Of a stretch of DNA of 64,000 nt, positions 8,633 through 18,018 are shown piece by piece. Both the position numbers and the translations under genes were made by a program. Numbering within the stretch: position 1 is the first letter of the stretch; each line of letters begins with the position of its first letter. Source of the DNA: Flavobacterium sp. N2820. GTDB taxonomy: Bacteria; Bacteroidota; Bacteroidia; Flavobacteriales; Flavobacteriaceae. The notes below the pieces were generated by a model. The model made no database searches, was not told the DNA's origin, and worked only from the letters and a program-made list of their open reading frames with translations. The stretch covers positions 248,001-312,000 of the forward strand of contig NZ_CP110008.1 of assembly GCF_025947285.1 (NCBI RefSeq). The letters are read 5' to 3'.

Positions 8633-11600
8633 TAATTGTATTTATAGTGAGACTCTTTGCAATATTCTCCTAAGGTGTCACAATGGTAATGACCGTTTTC
8701 TTTTTTCTTAGGTAATTGCGTTTTCATTCCTTTGTTTTTAGCATCTAACATGAAGTTGATTAATTCGGCTCTTTCTTTTTTAATTTCACTCAATACTTCT
8801 TGTTCTTTTTCTAAATCATAGAAAATAATTCCGTCTACTAACGTTTTTTCTGCTCTAGTGTAGATAGATAATGGACTATCAGACCAAAGTACTATATCAG
8901 CATCTTTTCCTACTTTAATACTTCCCACTTTGTTATCTACTTGAAGAATTTTTGCTGGATTTAAGGTTACGAAATTCCAAGCTTCTTCTTCAGTTACATT
9001 TCCATATTTGACTGTTTTTGCCGCTTCTTGATTTAAACGTCTTGACATTTCAGCATCATCCGAGTTGATGGAAACTTGCACACCTTCATTCATCATAATC
9101 GCTGCGTTGTATGGAATTGCATCGTTAACTTCATATTTGTAAGCCCACCAATCGGCAAATGTAGAACCAGCAACGCCGTGAGCCGACATTTTATCAGCTA
9201 ATTTATAACCTTCTAAAATATGTGTGAATGTCTGAATTTTGAAATTATAGCGTTCAGCTAATTTCATTAACATATTGATTTCCGATTGCACATAAGAATG
9301 ACAAGTGATGAAACGTTTTTTAGCTAAAATTTCGCCTAAAACTTCCATTTCTACATCAAATCTTGGCATAACTTTGTTTTTACCTTTTCCAGATTTGTAC
9401 GCATCCCATTCGTTTTTATATTCGATTGCTCTGGTGAAATAATCTTCATAAACTTGTTCCACACCCATACGCGATTGTGGAAAACGATTACGTGCATTAT
9501 CACCCCAATTCGATTGTTTTACGTTTTCACCCAAAGCAAATTTGATGTATTTTGGAGCATCATTTACTAACATTTCTTCTGGTGAATAGCCCCATTTTAA
9601 TTTGATGAATGCCGCACGACCACCAATTGGATTTGCAGAACCATGTAATAAGTTTGCAGAAGTAACACCGCCTGCTAAATTTCTGTAAATGTTGATGTCA
9701 TCTGAATTTACTACATCTTCAATGGTAACTTCTGCTGATGAGTTTTGTCCTCCCTCGTTAACTCCATTAGAAATGGCAATGTGCGAATGTTCGTCGATAA
9801 TTCCAGCCGTTAAGTGTTTCCCCGTTCCGTCAACTACTTTTGCACCTGAAGAAGGTAAGTTTTTACCAATTTTTGCAATTTTTCCGTTTTGGATTAAAAC
9901 ATCGGTTTCTTTTAAAATTCCTTCTTTTTCACCTGTCCAAACGGTTACATTTTTGAATAAAATAGTTTCTTGTTTTGGTTTTTCATCGTTTCCAAAAGAA
10001 ATATTAGGATACGTTACTGGATACATTGACGGTACTTTCGGTTCGTCTTTTTTGTCTTCTTTCTTTTGTTCTTCTGTAACTTCTGTTATTTTTTTTGTAG
10101 CCAACCAAGAAGTTTCGTTACCATTTTCTAAAACGGCTTTTCCTTGTATCATGTCTTTTACGAAAGTTCCTGAAAGTCTAACGAAATTTGCTTTTGTAGT
10201 ATCTTGATTTTTGATAACTAAATTTACCCATGGATCGTTAAACTGAATTTTTGTTCCATATTCAATGCTGTCACGAACTATTTTTGCTTCGAATTTCGGA
10301 GCTTCGCCTTCGATTTTTAATTCATATTTTTGGTTGTCGAAGGTTAAATCATATGTCCCTTTAATAGCTGCAGGATTGATTTTATCGATGATATTGCGGT
10401 TTCCTTGTACCCAGTTTTCTAAGATATTGCTTTTTTCTTCAAAAATATCACCTGAAACGATGATGAAATTAGCTAATTTTCCTTTTGAAAGCGACCCTAC
10501 TTTATCAAATTGATTGACCAATTTTGCTGGTGTTTCGGTTAAGGCTACTAATGCTTTTTCTTTTGGTAAACCATATAAAACGGCTTTTCTTAAATTGGAA
10601 AGAAATGATTTTGGTTCTTTTAAATCAGCTGTTGAAAGTACGAATGAAACGTTGTTCTCAGCCAAAATTTTCAAGTTAAAAGGTGCTTGATTCCAAAATT
10701 TCATATCGCTCAAACTTACTTGTTGTGCTAAATATGGGTCAGAAACATCATAAACATCAGGAAAATTTATTGGAATAATAAAAGTTGCTCCCGATTTTTT
10801 GATTTCTTCAATACGTTCAAATTCGTTTCCACCACCTTTTATTAGATATTTTATTCCGAATTCATCTCCTAATTTATCAGCTCTTAATGCACTTAATTTA
10901 TCGCCTGCATTGAAAATTTGCAATAGTGATTTGTTGTTATTAAAAGCTTCTAAAGACAAATCTTTGTTAGTTGCATTTCCTTGTGCATACCATTTTGAAT
11001 CATGAAAAACCTGACGAATTAAGGCCATGCTTCCCATCATTGAAGACGGATAACTTTGTTTTGAAAATTTACTTTTACTGAATGTAAAATGTTGCGAAAC
11101 TTTATCTTTTAGTATTCTGTCTGCGTTTGTACCGAAATCGTTTAATGTCCACAATAAACCTGTTCCTGCAATTACACCGTCGTTATGATGGCTTAAAATG
11201 GTACCAAAACCAATTTCTCTTAAACCTCCAGCGGCTTTTTCATCATAACTTAAGTTTTCATACGCATTATATTCTGGTTTGATGTGGTCGTTCCAATAAT
11301 AACCTTCACGATTGGTTTCGTATTGCGGTGTGAAATTTCCGTTTGGTCTTGGAGTAGGTTTGCTGATCCCAAATTCGCTATACAATTCAATGAACGAAGG
11401 ATAAATAATTTTTCCTGTTGCATCTACAATTGTACTTCCTTTTGGAATAGAAACGTTTGTGCCAACTTCAATGATTTTGTTTTCTTTGATAAGTAATGTT
11501 GCTTTCTCAATTTTTTGGTTAGCAGCAACATAAATGGTAGCGTTTGTGATCGCAACATAGTTTTTGAAGCTTTGTTTTACGCCATCATTTTTTGGAAAAT

Positions 11601-11661
11601 ATTCTTGTGCATTTCCTGAAAAGGAAATCAAGAATACTAACAGTAACGATAAGTATTTCAT
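8632..11661 (-). CDS. Large secreted amidohydrolase with two tandem amidohydrolase modules
   Basis: The protein has 1009 residues with signal peptide MKYLSLLLVFLISFSGNAQ. The first module (about residues 30-430) has amidohydrolase framing strands but reads IIYPSFIELYSEFG where the HxH motif should be. A beta-rich linker with a KKEDKKDEPK segment follows. The second module (about 570-985) reads GIIDEHSHIAIS, then CHSYVQSEI, FTHILEGYKLADKM and SINSDDAEMSRR, giving the expected His, His and Asp metal ligands. The C-terminal tail is unusually rich in His and Cys (about residues 990-1009). Hydrolysis of a peptide, imide or lactam is likely but the substrate is unknown. It forms a two-gene operon with the degenerate partner downstream. 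Confidence 0.88.
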   Translation of the reverse strand: MKYLSLLLVFLISFSGNAQEYFPKNDGVKQSFKNYVAITNATIYVAANQKIEKATLLIKENKIIEVGTNVSIPKGSTIVDATGKIIYPSFIELYSEFGISKPTPRPNGNFTPQYETNREGYYWNDHIKPEYNAYENLSYDEKAAGGLREIGFGTILSHHNDGVIAGTGLLWTLNDFGTNADRILKDKVSQHFTFSKSKFSKQSYPSSMMGSMALIRQVFHDSKWYAQGNATNKDLSLEAFNNNKSLLQIFNAGDKLSALRADKLGDEFGIKYLIKGGGNEFERIEEIKKSGATFIIPINFPDVYDVSDPYLAQQVSLSDMKFWNQAPFNLKILAENNVSFVLSTADLKEPKSFLSNLRKAVLYGLPKEKALVALTETPAKLVNQFDKVGSLSKGKLANFIIVSGDIFEEKSNILENWVQGNRNIIDKINPAAIKGTYDLTFDNQKYELKIEGEAPKFEAKIVRDSIEYGTKIQFNDPWVNLVIKNQDTTKANFVRLSGTFVKDMIQGKAVLENGNETSWLATKKITEVTEEQKKEDKKDEPKVPSMYPVTYPNISFGNDEKPKQETILFKNVTVWTGEKEGILKETDVLIQNGKIAKIGKNLPSSGAKVVDGTGKHLTAGIIDEHSHIAISNGVNEGGQNSSAEVTIEDVVNSDDINIYRNLAGGVTSANLLHGSANPIGGRAAFIKLKWGYSPEEMLVNDAPKYIKFALGENVKQSNWGDNARNRFPQSRMGVEQVYEDYFTRAIEYKNEWDAYKSGKGKNKVMPRFDVEMEVLGEILAKKRFITCHSYVQSEINMLMKLAERYNFKIQTFTHILEGYKLADKMSAHGVAGSTFADWWAYKYEVNDAIPYNAAIMMNEGVQVSINSDDAEMSRRLNQEAAKTVKYGNVTEEEAWNFVTLNPAKILQVDNKVGSIKVGKDADIVLWSDSPLSIYTRAEKTLVDGIIFYDLEKEQEVLSEIKKERAELINFMLDAKNKGMKTQLPKKKENGHYHCDTLGEYCKESHYKYN

Positions 11662-11745
11662 GTTTTTGGGTTTAGTAAAGGCTAAAGATAAAAATTAACT
11701 GATTATAAAAAATTCCCACAATAGAAATTTAACAATTGTTGTATT

Positions 11746-13080
11746 TTAAAGTATTCCTCTTGCTTTAATTTCAAGATATTTATTAATGGTATCTAAAGTT
11801 AGATTTTCGGGTTGGGTTAAAACCGAATAGATGCCGTATTTTCTTAGTTCGTTGACAATTAATCGTTTTTCGAAAGCAAATTTTTCGGCAATTACTTTAT
11901 CATAAATTTCCTGAACGTTACTTGCATTTTTGTGAATTAAATCATTTAATTCGGTGTTGTTAAAAAAGACTATAACTAATAAATGATTCTTTGCAATTCC
12001 TTTTAAATAAGGTAGTTGTCGGTGTAAACCATCTAAAGTTTCAAAGTTGGTATACAACATAATTAAACTTCTTTGGTTGACGTGTTTTTTTACATCAACA
12101 TACAAACGACTAAAATCGCTTTCAAAGAAATCGGTTTTTACATTGTATAAATTTTCCATGATGAGTTGCATTTGACTTTGTCTTTTTTCAGCCACAACAC
12201 GGTTTTCAACTTTTTTAGAGAAAGCAAACATTCCGGCTTTGTCTTGTTTTTTGAGAATTACGTTTGACAAAACCAATGTCGCGTTTATGGCATAATCCAA
12301 CAAACTTAGTCCGTTAAAAGGCATTTTCATTACTCTACCTTTATCAATCACCATATATACATTTTGCGATTTTTCATCTTGGTATTGGTTTACCATCAAT
12401 TGATTTTTTTTCGCAGTAGCTTTCCAATTAATGGTTCTCAAATCATCACCTTGCACATATTCTTTAATTTGCTCAAATTCCATGGTATGTCCAATTCTTC
12501 TAATTTTTTTTAATCCGTATTGGAATAAATTATTAGAAAAAGCCATCAAATCATACTTTCTTAATTGCATGTATGATGGATAGGTTGGTACCATTTGATT
12601 GTTATCGTAAGTAAATCTTCGGCTAATTAATCGAAGTGGAGAAGTCGTATAAATATTTAGATTTCCAAAAAAGTATTCACCACGTTCGGTTGGTCTCAAA
12701 AAGTAGCGATAATCGTCTTTTGCCAACGCTTTGATTTTTCTTTTTACTTCAAAATTGCGTTGTTGAAATTGAAACGGAATTTCGTCAATGATTTTTAAAT
12801 GAACTGGAAAAGTGAACTGATTATTTAGTGCAATGTGAATTTCGTTTTCATCACCATTTGATAATTTTTCAGACATATTTCTAATCCCAATTACTTTTTT
12901 ATTGGAACCAAAAAGCAGTAAAATATCGATGCTCACAAAGGCAATTAATACATACAAAGCATACCAAACAGCATGATACAACGCAGGAAAAAGGTAAGCT
13001 ACTGCAAATAGCAAAATGATTCCCATGAGGCAATAAAAAAGGAAATTATTGAGATAAAGCTGTTTAAAAATGCGTTTCAT
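11746..13080 (-). CDS. DUF58 (vWA-like) membrane protein of the MoxR cluster
   Basis: A 444-residue protein with two N-terminal membrane segments (about residues 14-35 and 38-58) followed by a beta-rich region and the DUF58 signature GDDLRTINWKATAKKNQLMVNQYQ (quoted in part; about residues 210-235), then a von Willebrand A-like core (VYMVIDKGRVM). In many bacteria and archaea DUF58 proteins are encoded next to MoxR AAA+ ATPases, which are thought to remodel them. The gene lies 113 bases downstream of moxR on the same strand; the gap contains a hairpin repeat element. Its exact function is unknown. Confidence 0.9.
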   Translation of the reverse strand: MKRIFKQLYLNNFLFYCLMGIILLFAVAYLFPALYHAVWYALYVLIAFVSIDILLLFGSNKKVIGIRNMSEKLSNGDENEIHIALNNQFTFPVHLKIIDEIPFQFQQRNFEVKRKIKALAKDDYRYFLRPTERGEYFFGNLNIYTTSPLRLISRRFTYDNNQMVPTYPSYMQLRKYDLMAFSNNLFQYGLKKIRRIGHTMEFEQIKEYVQGDDLRTINWKATAKKNQLMVNQYQDEKSQNVYMVIDKGRVMKMPFNGLSLLDYAINATLVLSNVILKKQDKAGMFAFSKKVENRVVAEKRQSQMQLIMENLYNVKTDFFESDFSRLYVDVKKHVNQRSLIMLYTNFETLDGLHRQLPYLKGIAKNHLLVIVFFNNTELNDLIHKNASNVQEIYDKVIAEKFAFEKRLIVNELRKYGIYSVLTQPENLTLDTINKYLEIKARGIL

Positions 13081-13100
13081 TTATTTTTTAAAATTTGTAT

Positions 13101-13170
13101 TATAGATGCTGAAATTCGATATTTACGGAAGTTTATTGAGAATAGATGCTGAAACGAGTTCAGTATGACA
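13101..13170 (-). repeat. REP-like hairpin element between moxR and DUF58 genes
   Basis: Minus-strand TGTCATACTGAACTCGTTTC begins an element at 13170; the stem is ATGCTGAA (13146-13153) paired with TTCAGTAT (13159-13166) around a 5-base loop, with one G-U pair. A partial second copy (GATGCTGAA) lies at 13104-13112. Related copies occur at 22177, 38053 and 53697. Confidence 0.7.
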
Positions 13171-13193
13171 AACTATCTTTAACTTTTAGAAAA

Positions 13194-14204
13194 TTATCTT
13201 GGAATTTCAACTGAATCCACAATTTGTTTGATGATTTCGGTACTGGTAATTCCTTCCATTTCGCGTTCTGGAGTTACAACTACTCGGTGTTGTAAAACAG
13301 GAATTGCCGCGTCTTTAATATCATCTGGTGTTACGAAATCTCTTCCGCGTAAAGCTGCAAAACCTTTGGCTGCATTCAAAATTGCAATTGAAGCTCTTGG
13401 CGAAGCTCCTAAATATAAAAACGCATTTTCACGCGTATTTAAAACGATTTTTGCAATGTATTCAATCAAATTTTGCTCAATTAGAATTTGTTTGACCAAT
13501 TCTTGAAATTCAATGATGTGACTTTGTGAAATAATGGTTGCAATTGCGCTCATTTTATCACGACTCTGTAATTCATTTTCTTTTTGAATGATGTGAATTT
13601 CTTCAGCTAAATTTGGATATTCGATGTTGATTTTAAACAGAAAACGGTCTAATTGCGCTTCAGGTAAACGATATGTTCCTTCTTGTTCAATTGGATTTTG
13701 TGTGGCAATTACTAAAAAAGGTTTTTCTAAAACATACGTAGTTCCATCAGCTGTAATTTGGCGTTCTTCCATTACTTCAAACAAAGCAGCTTGTGTTTTT
13801 GCTGGCGCACGATTGATTTCGTCAATTAAAATAAAATTGGAAAATATTGGACCTTTTTTAAACTCAAAAGTACTTTTCGATAAATCAAAAACTGAAGTTC
13901 CAATAATATCCGAAGGCATTAAATCGGGTGTAAACTGAATTCGGCTAAAGTCTAAGGATAATGTTTTTGCTAAAAGTTTGGCACTAATGGTTTTTGCCAC
14001 TCCTGGAACACCTTCCAATAAAACGTGTCCGTTTGATAAAACAGCAACCAAAAGTTGATCAATCATTTTGTTTTGACCCACAATTACTTTTGCAATTTCG
14101 GCTTTTACTTTTTGAACATTTTCTTGTAACGGTTGTAAATTTAAACGCGATTCAAAGTTTACATTTTCGTTTTGTTCGTTATTGGTTTCAAAATTATTTT
14201 CCAT
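13194..14204 (-). CDS. MoxR-family AAA+ ATPase
   Basis: A 336-residue AAA+ ATPase. Walker A is GVPGVAKT at residues 65-72, Walker B is ILIDEINRAPAKTQAALFEVMEE, and sensor 1 with its flanks is VIATQNPIEQEGTYRLPEAQLDRFLF (quoted as consecutive motifs). The C-terminal lid carries GASPRASIAILNAAK, typical of MoxR. MoxR ATPases act as chaperones for vWA-containing partners, here most likely the DUF58 protein encoded next. The start overlaps the DUF4350 stop by one base, so the genes are translationally coupled. Confidence 0.95.
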   Translation of the reverse strand: MENNFETNNEQNENVNFESRLNLQPLQENVQKVKAEIAKVIVGQNKMIDQLLVAVLSNGHVLLEGVPGVAKTISAKLLAKTLSLDFSRIQFTPDLMPSDIIGTSVFDLSKSTFEFKKGPIFSNFILIDEINRAPAKTQAALFEVMEERQITADGTTYVLEKPFLVIATQNPIEQEGTYRLPEAQLDRFLFKINIEYPNLAEEIHIIQKENELQSRDKMSAIATIISQSHIIEFQELVKQILIEQNLIEYIAKIVLNTRENAFLYLGASPRASIAILNAAKGFAALRGRDFVTPDDIKDAAIPVLQHRVVVTPEREMEGITSTEIIKQIVDSVEIPR

Positions 14205-15397
14205 TATAAATTGAGTTTTTCTAATAGTTCGTTAAAAGTAATTAATTCTTTTTCGGTTGTATTGGATTGATTTCTAATTTTTTTAATCATAAATACAACA
14301 TTTTCAATATCTTTTTTAGTTCTTCCTGTTTTTTGATTGACTCTATTGATGAATGTTTCATCTAAATTGTAGGTGTCAATGTAATATTCATTTCTTATTT
14401 TTTCTAAAAAGAAAATGATTTTTTTCTCAGCAATATTTTGATGGTCTTTTTCTTGATAGTATAAGTTTCCAATGGTTTTTGTGAAATCTACTGTGGTATT
14501 TTTCAATGGTTCTTTGATTGGGATGACGCGTTGTCTTCGTTTTGCATTGAAAAACATAAAAATTATCAAAGTTATCCAAGCTAAATACCAGCTCCATTTT
14601 AAAGCCGGTTGACTCAATAAATAACGCATTGGCGAACTCGATAATTCTTCGTTATCATATTGTTTTACTTTCCAATATATAGATGATTTTGAAGGGATAT
14701 AGCCTAAAACATCTTCGGTATATTGACTGTGTTTATTTAAAAGGTAGTAATTTGTAAAAGCGACCGGTTGCAAATGCAAATAGAAATTTCCGTTTTTATA
14801 GGGAACTCTTATAAAGTTTGCAAATTTTTCTCCTTTTGAATTAATTTGCGTACCTAAAACTTCTGTTTTACTGCTATCAATTTTTGAAAAATAAGCCGTA
14901 TTAATGCCTTTGTTAAAATAGAAATTACTAGCTTTTTGATTTCGATTTATTTTGAATTGAAGTGAATCTGCAAAATCATTTGAATATTTTATTTCAAAGC
15001 CGAGCGAATCTGCAAATTTTTGAGAAAAAATAGAATTACTATGAAAAATAGTATTCCCATGACTAGCAAAATAGAAAAGTTCGTTTTCAGAAAACTCATC
15101 AATTGCCGATTTGTTTTGAATCAATAAAATGGTTCCTTCGATATCATATATAGAATCGTAAGTGTTGTAATTTCGATCTAAAAACTCATAAGGTGATTCG
15201 CTAAATTTCTCAACAGTTTGCGGTTTAAAAAGTGTTTTATGTTCTTGATTAAAAACGAATAAACCAAACGGAATTTTTTCGTTAAGTGAATAACTTTCTC
15301 GCCAATCAATTGGTCTTTCTTTTGTAGCATCTGCCCAAATGATACCAATGAAAATTACTACTAAAAGAAATATGTATATTTTTAAACTCTTTGGCAT
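14204..15397 (-). CDS. DUF4350 domain membrane protein
   Basis: The 397 residues have an N-terminal membrane anchor (IYIFLLVVIFIGIIWADA, about residues 6-23), a large domain that should be periplasmic, a second membrane segment near residues 268-288 (WSWYLAWITLIIFMFFNAKRR) and a cytoplasmic tail of about 110 residues. The region around TILLIQNKSAIDEFSENELFYFASHGNTIF fits DUF4350, a domain found in MoxR/DUF58 clusters. The start of this gene follows the DUF4129 stop by one base. The function is unknown; a membrane-spanning scaffold for the ATPase system is an inference from position and topology. Confidence 0.8.
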   Translation of the reverse strand: MPKSLKIYIFLLVVIFIGIIWADATKERPIDWRESYSLNEKIPFGLFVFNQEHKTLFKPQTVEKFSESPYEFLDRNYNTYDSIYDIEGTILLIQNKSAIDEFSENELFYFASHGNTIFHSNSIFSQKFADSLGFEIKYSNDFADSLQFKINRNQKASNFYFNKGINTAYFSKIDSSKTEVLGTQINSKGEKFANFIRVPYKNGNFYLHLQPVAFTNYYLLNKHSQYTEDVLGYIPSKSSIYWKVKQYDNEELSSSPMRYLLSQPALKWSWYLAWITLIIFMFFNAKRRQRVIPIKEPLKNTTVDFTKTIGNLYYQEKDHQNIAEKKIIFFLEKIRNEYYIDTYNLDETFINRVNQKTGRTKKDIENVVFMIKKIRNQSNTTEKELITFNELLEKLNL

Positions 15398-15398
15398 A

Positions 15399-16118
15399 TT
15401 ATTTCTTAGTGATTAATTTTAGAAAAGCGGTTTCTGTTTTTTCAAAATCGGTTTGCGTTAGGTCAAATTCGCCATACCAACTGTATTCATAAACGTAAGA
15501 CAAAAACTGAAATTCAGATTTTAATTCCGCATTTGAAATTTCATTTATATAATCCCCATTGGTTTTTTCAATATCCCATTCAATTATAGTGCGATCAGAA
15601 AACGATTTAAGCAGCCATAAATAATAATAACGCGTTGCTAATCGGTAATTTTTTTCTTTTTTAGCTTTCGTAATTATCGTGTTAAAATCAAGAGAATGAA
15701 TGTCTTCTTCTGTAAGTTCTGAAACTATAATTTTTTTTGCTGATTTACCAAAAATCCAACCACCTTCTTTATTGATGATAATTTTTACAATCAAATAAAC
15801 CACAAAAAGAATGATTAAAATGGCAATTATTTTCATAAGAATTTCTACACCACTTAATGCTTTTGTTCCGTCACCAAAGTCAAATAAATTACTAAAAAAT
15901 CGTTTTACAGCACTCCAAAACCTGTCCCAAGCCGTTGTGTCTACTTTTGTTGGTTTTTCAACATAATTGAAATCTGAGTCGGAATATTTTTCTTTTAAGT
16001 CTTCAAATTTTCTTGACTGAAAAGCAGCAGAATCGGTTTGTACCTGTGAAAAGCCAAAACCGTTTCCTAAGCAAAGAATAAGGTAAAGAAATAGCAATTT
16101 AAGCTTCATCGGTTCCAA
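15399..16118 (-). CDS. DUF4129 domain membrane protein
   Basis: The 239-residue protein has a signal peptide or anchor (MKLKLLFLYLILCLGNGFGFSQ), a short periplasmic part, a membrane segment (about residues 94-116, MKIIAILIILFVVYLIVKII) and a cytoplasmic C-terminal domain with ATRYYYLWLLKSFSDR and YVYEYSWYGEFDLTQTDF, which matches DUF4129. That domain is often found fused to transglutaminase-like proteins or in MoxR clusters. An in-frame ATG at 16109 gives a cleaner signal peptide than the one at 16118. Either start overlaps the preceding gene, pointing to a tight operon. Confidence 0.82.
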   Translation of the reverse strand: MEPMKLKLLFLYLILCLGNGFGFSQVQTDSAAFQSRKFEDLKEKYSDSDFNYVEKPTKVDTTAWDRFWSAVKRFFSNLFDFGDGTKALSGVEILMKIIAILIILFVVYLIVKIIINKEGGWIFGKSAKKIIVSELTEEDIHSLDFNTIITKAKKEKNYRLATRYYYLWLLKSFSDRTIIEWDIEKTNGDYINEISNAELKSEFQFLSYVYEYSWYGEFDLTQTDFEKTETAFLKLITKK

Positions 16119-17037
16119 TTAAATCAATGTTGTTGTTTACACTCACATTTCCAGATTCTTCTTTACAACTGTAGAAAATAACACCTTGATTAATTAAAAT
16201 GATGTTTTGTAAAGTATAATTAAAAATAATAGAAATAATTATGATGGCTGTTAGTAAAATCATGACAAATGAAATTGCATTTTCAGGATTTTGTTGCAAC
16301 GATTGAGGATTTATAAAAAGTGTGATAACACCAATAATATATGGAATTATTGTAAAAATTCCGAGTGTAATTTGAATAATCATATGTACAATAAAAGTAG
16401 CACCAATAATAGGCCAAAATTTACTTTTTAGCATTTCATAGGCTTTGCCTAACGCATCAAAATAACCAATTTGTTCGGTTATATAATTGTAATACGTTAA
16501 TGCAATAAAACTTGTTATCGTTGGGATTAATAGAAAAATTAAAGGAATTCCGATTAAGATAAAAACGGATAAAATGGTAAGTCCAATAACAATTATTAGT
16601 AATGGAATTAAAATGACTAACGAAAGAAGATAAAACGAAATAATTCTACCTAATTTACTTTTGAAATAGGTGATTAAATTTTGAAAGTTTCGTTCTTTGT
16701 TTTCTTCAATTAATTTTAAATAGGCAATAGGAAATGAATAATTTATAACTGAAATTATGGTCATAAGTAAAATCATTCCGAGTCCAAACCCAATAAATAA
16801 CGATAAATTGCTGTAAATTTCATTAACAAAAGCGTCATCGTTTCCGTTTTGAGCTCCTGCAAAAGCACCTTTGATAAAAATATTTGAAAAGAAATAAATG
16901 ATAACTACTAAAAGCAAAAGTAATCCGCCATTGATGGTAAAATAGTTTTTAAAGTAATTTTTTCCTTCCAACTTAAAAAAGTTAAAAGTATCACCTATAA
17001 GAGCGCTAAAATCTCTTTTTTTATAAAGTTGAAACAT
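16099..17037 (-). CDS. Polytopic membrane protein of the MoxR cluster
   Basis: A 312-residue hydrophobic protein with about six to seven membrane segments, the longest stretches being at about residues 34-57, 78-103, 133-183, 212-247 and 262-287. A short cytoplasmic N-terminus (YKKRDFSALIGDTFNFFKLEGKNYFKN, in part) and a Lys/Glu-poor core resemble the multi-pass membrane domain families seen beside DUF4129 proteins. No catalytic motif is visible. It overlaps the SpoIIM-like gene by 17 bases and the DUF4129 gene by 20 bases, so it is firmly part of the operon. The function is unknown. Confidence 0.75.
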   Translation of the reverse strand: MFQLYKKRDFSALIGDTFNFFKLEGKNYFKNYFTINGGLLLLLVVIIYFFSNIFIKGAFAGAQNGNDDAFVNEIYSNLSLFIGFGLGMILLMTIISVINYSFPIAYLKLIEENKERNFQNLITYFKSKLGRIISFYLLSLVILIPLLIIVIGLTILSVFILIGIPLIFLLIPTITSFIALTYYNYITEQIGYFDALGKAYEMLKSKFWPIIGATFIVHMIIQITLGIFTIIPYIIGVITLFINPQSLQQNPENAISFVMILLTAIIIISIIFNYTLQNIILINQGVIFYSCKEESGNVSVNNNIDLIGTDEA

Positions 17038-17998
17038 ATTTCTTTGCTTTTTTGTGTACTATAAACGGATAAATTAGATAGTAAAAACTAATAATTGATA
17101 AGGTTATTAAAATGATACCAATGCTTAAATAGGTAGGCATTTCCATAGAAAATCTTGTAATGTAGCCTTCTAAAAAACCTGCGGCAAAGGTAAAGGGCAT
17201 GGTGCTTAAAAATATTTTGAAACTATTTTGAAAACCAATTTTAAACGAATTTAAGCGAGAAAAAGTCTGTGGAAATAAAATACTGGCTCCCAAAATAAAT
17301 CCGGCACCTGCTTCAATTATCATTGCAAAAATTTCCATTGATCCATGAATCCAAATTCCTCTAACACTTTCCCAAAAAACACCTCTTTGATAAAAAAAGT
17401 ATTGAAATGAACCCAACATAATGCAATTGTTCAATAAAATATAGAATGTTCCTACTCCTAAAAAAATTCCAAAAAAGTAGGAGAGTGCTCCAACTCGAAG
17501 ATTATTTAATGTGATTGCAATAAAACCACCCCAGTTACTTCCCGTTTTATAAACCGCAACCGGATTTCCGTCTTCGATATTTTCTAAAGTCATATTTACA
17601 TAATGGTCGCCTAAGATCAAGCGAACAAATGTATCGTCGTTTTTAGCCGAAACTACTCCAATCGTTGTTAAAATTCCAAAAATCAAAAATGCATACAAAA
17701 TATATCTTCTGTATTGATAAACTAAAAGAGGCACTTCGGTTAAAAAGAAATGTTTTATCCGATTGGTTTCTGTTCTTTTCGTTTTATAAATTTTTTGATA
17801 GGTTTGTGCCGCTAAATGATTTAGATAGACAACTGTCTTACTTTTAGGGTAATACGTTTGCGCATACGACAAATCATTCACTAAATGTATATACAGATTG
17901 GCTAAATCATCTGGATTTTTTTTAGCTTTACCAAAAATTGCTTGTTCAAATTCAAGCCATTTTTCTTTATTTTGCTTTATGAATGCTATTTCTCTCAT
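17021..17998 (-). CDS. Stage II sporulation protein M (SpoIIM)-like membrane protein
   Basis: A 325-residue protein with a soluble N-terminal part of about 90 residues, then five or six membrane segments. The family features are NNLRVGALSYFFGIFLGVGT (about residues 170-190), the WIHGSMEIFAMIIEAGAGFILG block and the GFLEGYITRF segment. In spore formers SpoIIM belongs to the DMP complex that drives engulfment; this bacterium is not expected to sporulate, and such homologs occur in MoxR/RDD clusters across Bacteroidota. It is the first gene of the minus-strand operon and starts only 20 bases from the divergent RDD gene. Confidence 0.88.
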   Translation of the reverse strand: MREIAFIKQNKEKWLEFEQAIFGKAKKNPDDLANLYIHLVNDLSYAQTYYPKSKTVVYLNHLAAQTYQKIYKTKRTETNRIKHFFLTEVPLLVYQYRRYILYAFLIFGILTTIGVVSAKNDDTFVRLILGDHYVNMTLENIEDGNPVAVYKTGSNWGGFIAITLNNLRVGALSYFFGIFLGVGTFYILLNNCIMLGSFQYFFYQRGVFWESVRGIWIHGSMEIFAMIIEAGAGFILGASILFPQTFSRLNSFKIGFQNSFKIFLSTMPFTFAAGFLEGYITRFSMEMPTYLSIGIILITLSIISFYYLIYPFIVHKKAKKYVSTL

Positions 17999-18018
17999 GA
18001 AATGCTAAAATATAAAAT

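Noticed and set aside
9689-10207. A 172-codon open frame on the plus strand within the large amidohydrolase gene.
   Set aside because: It lies wholly antisense to a well-supported gene, has a low-complexity Ser/Phe/Val composition typical of antisense frames and no promoter.
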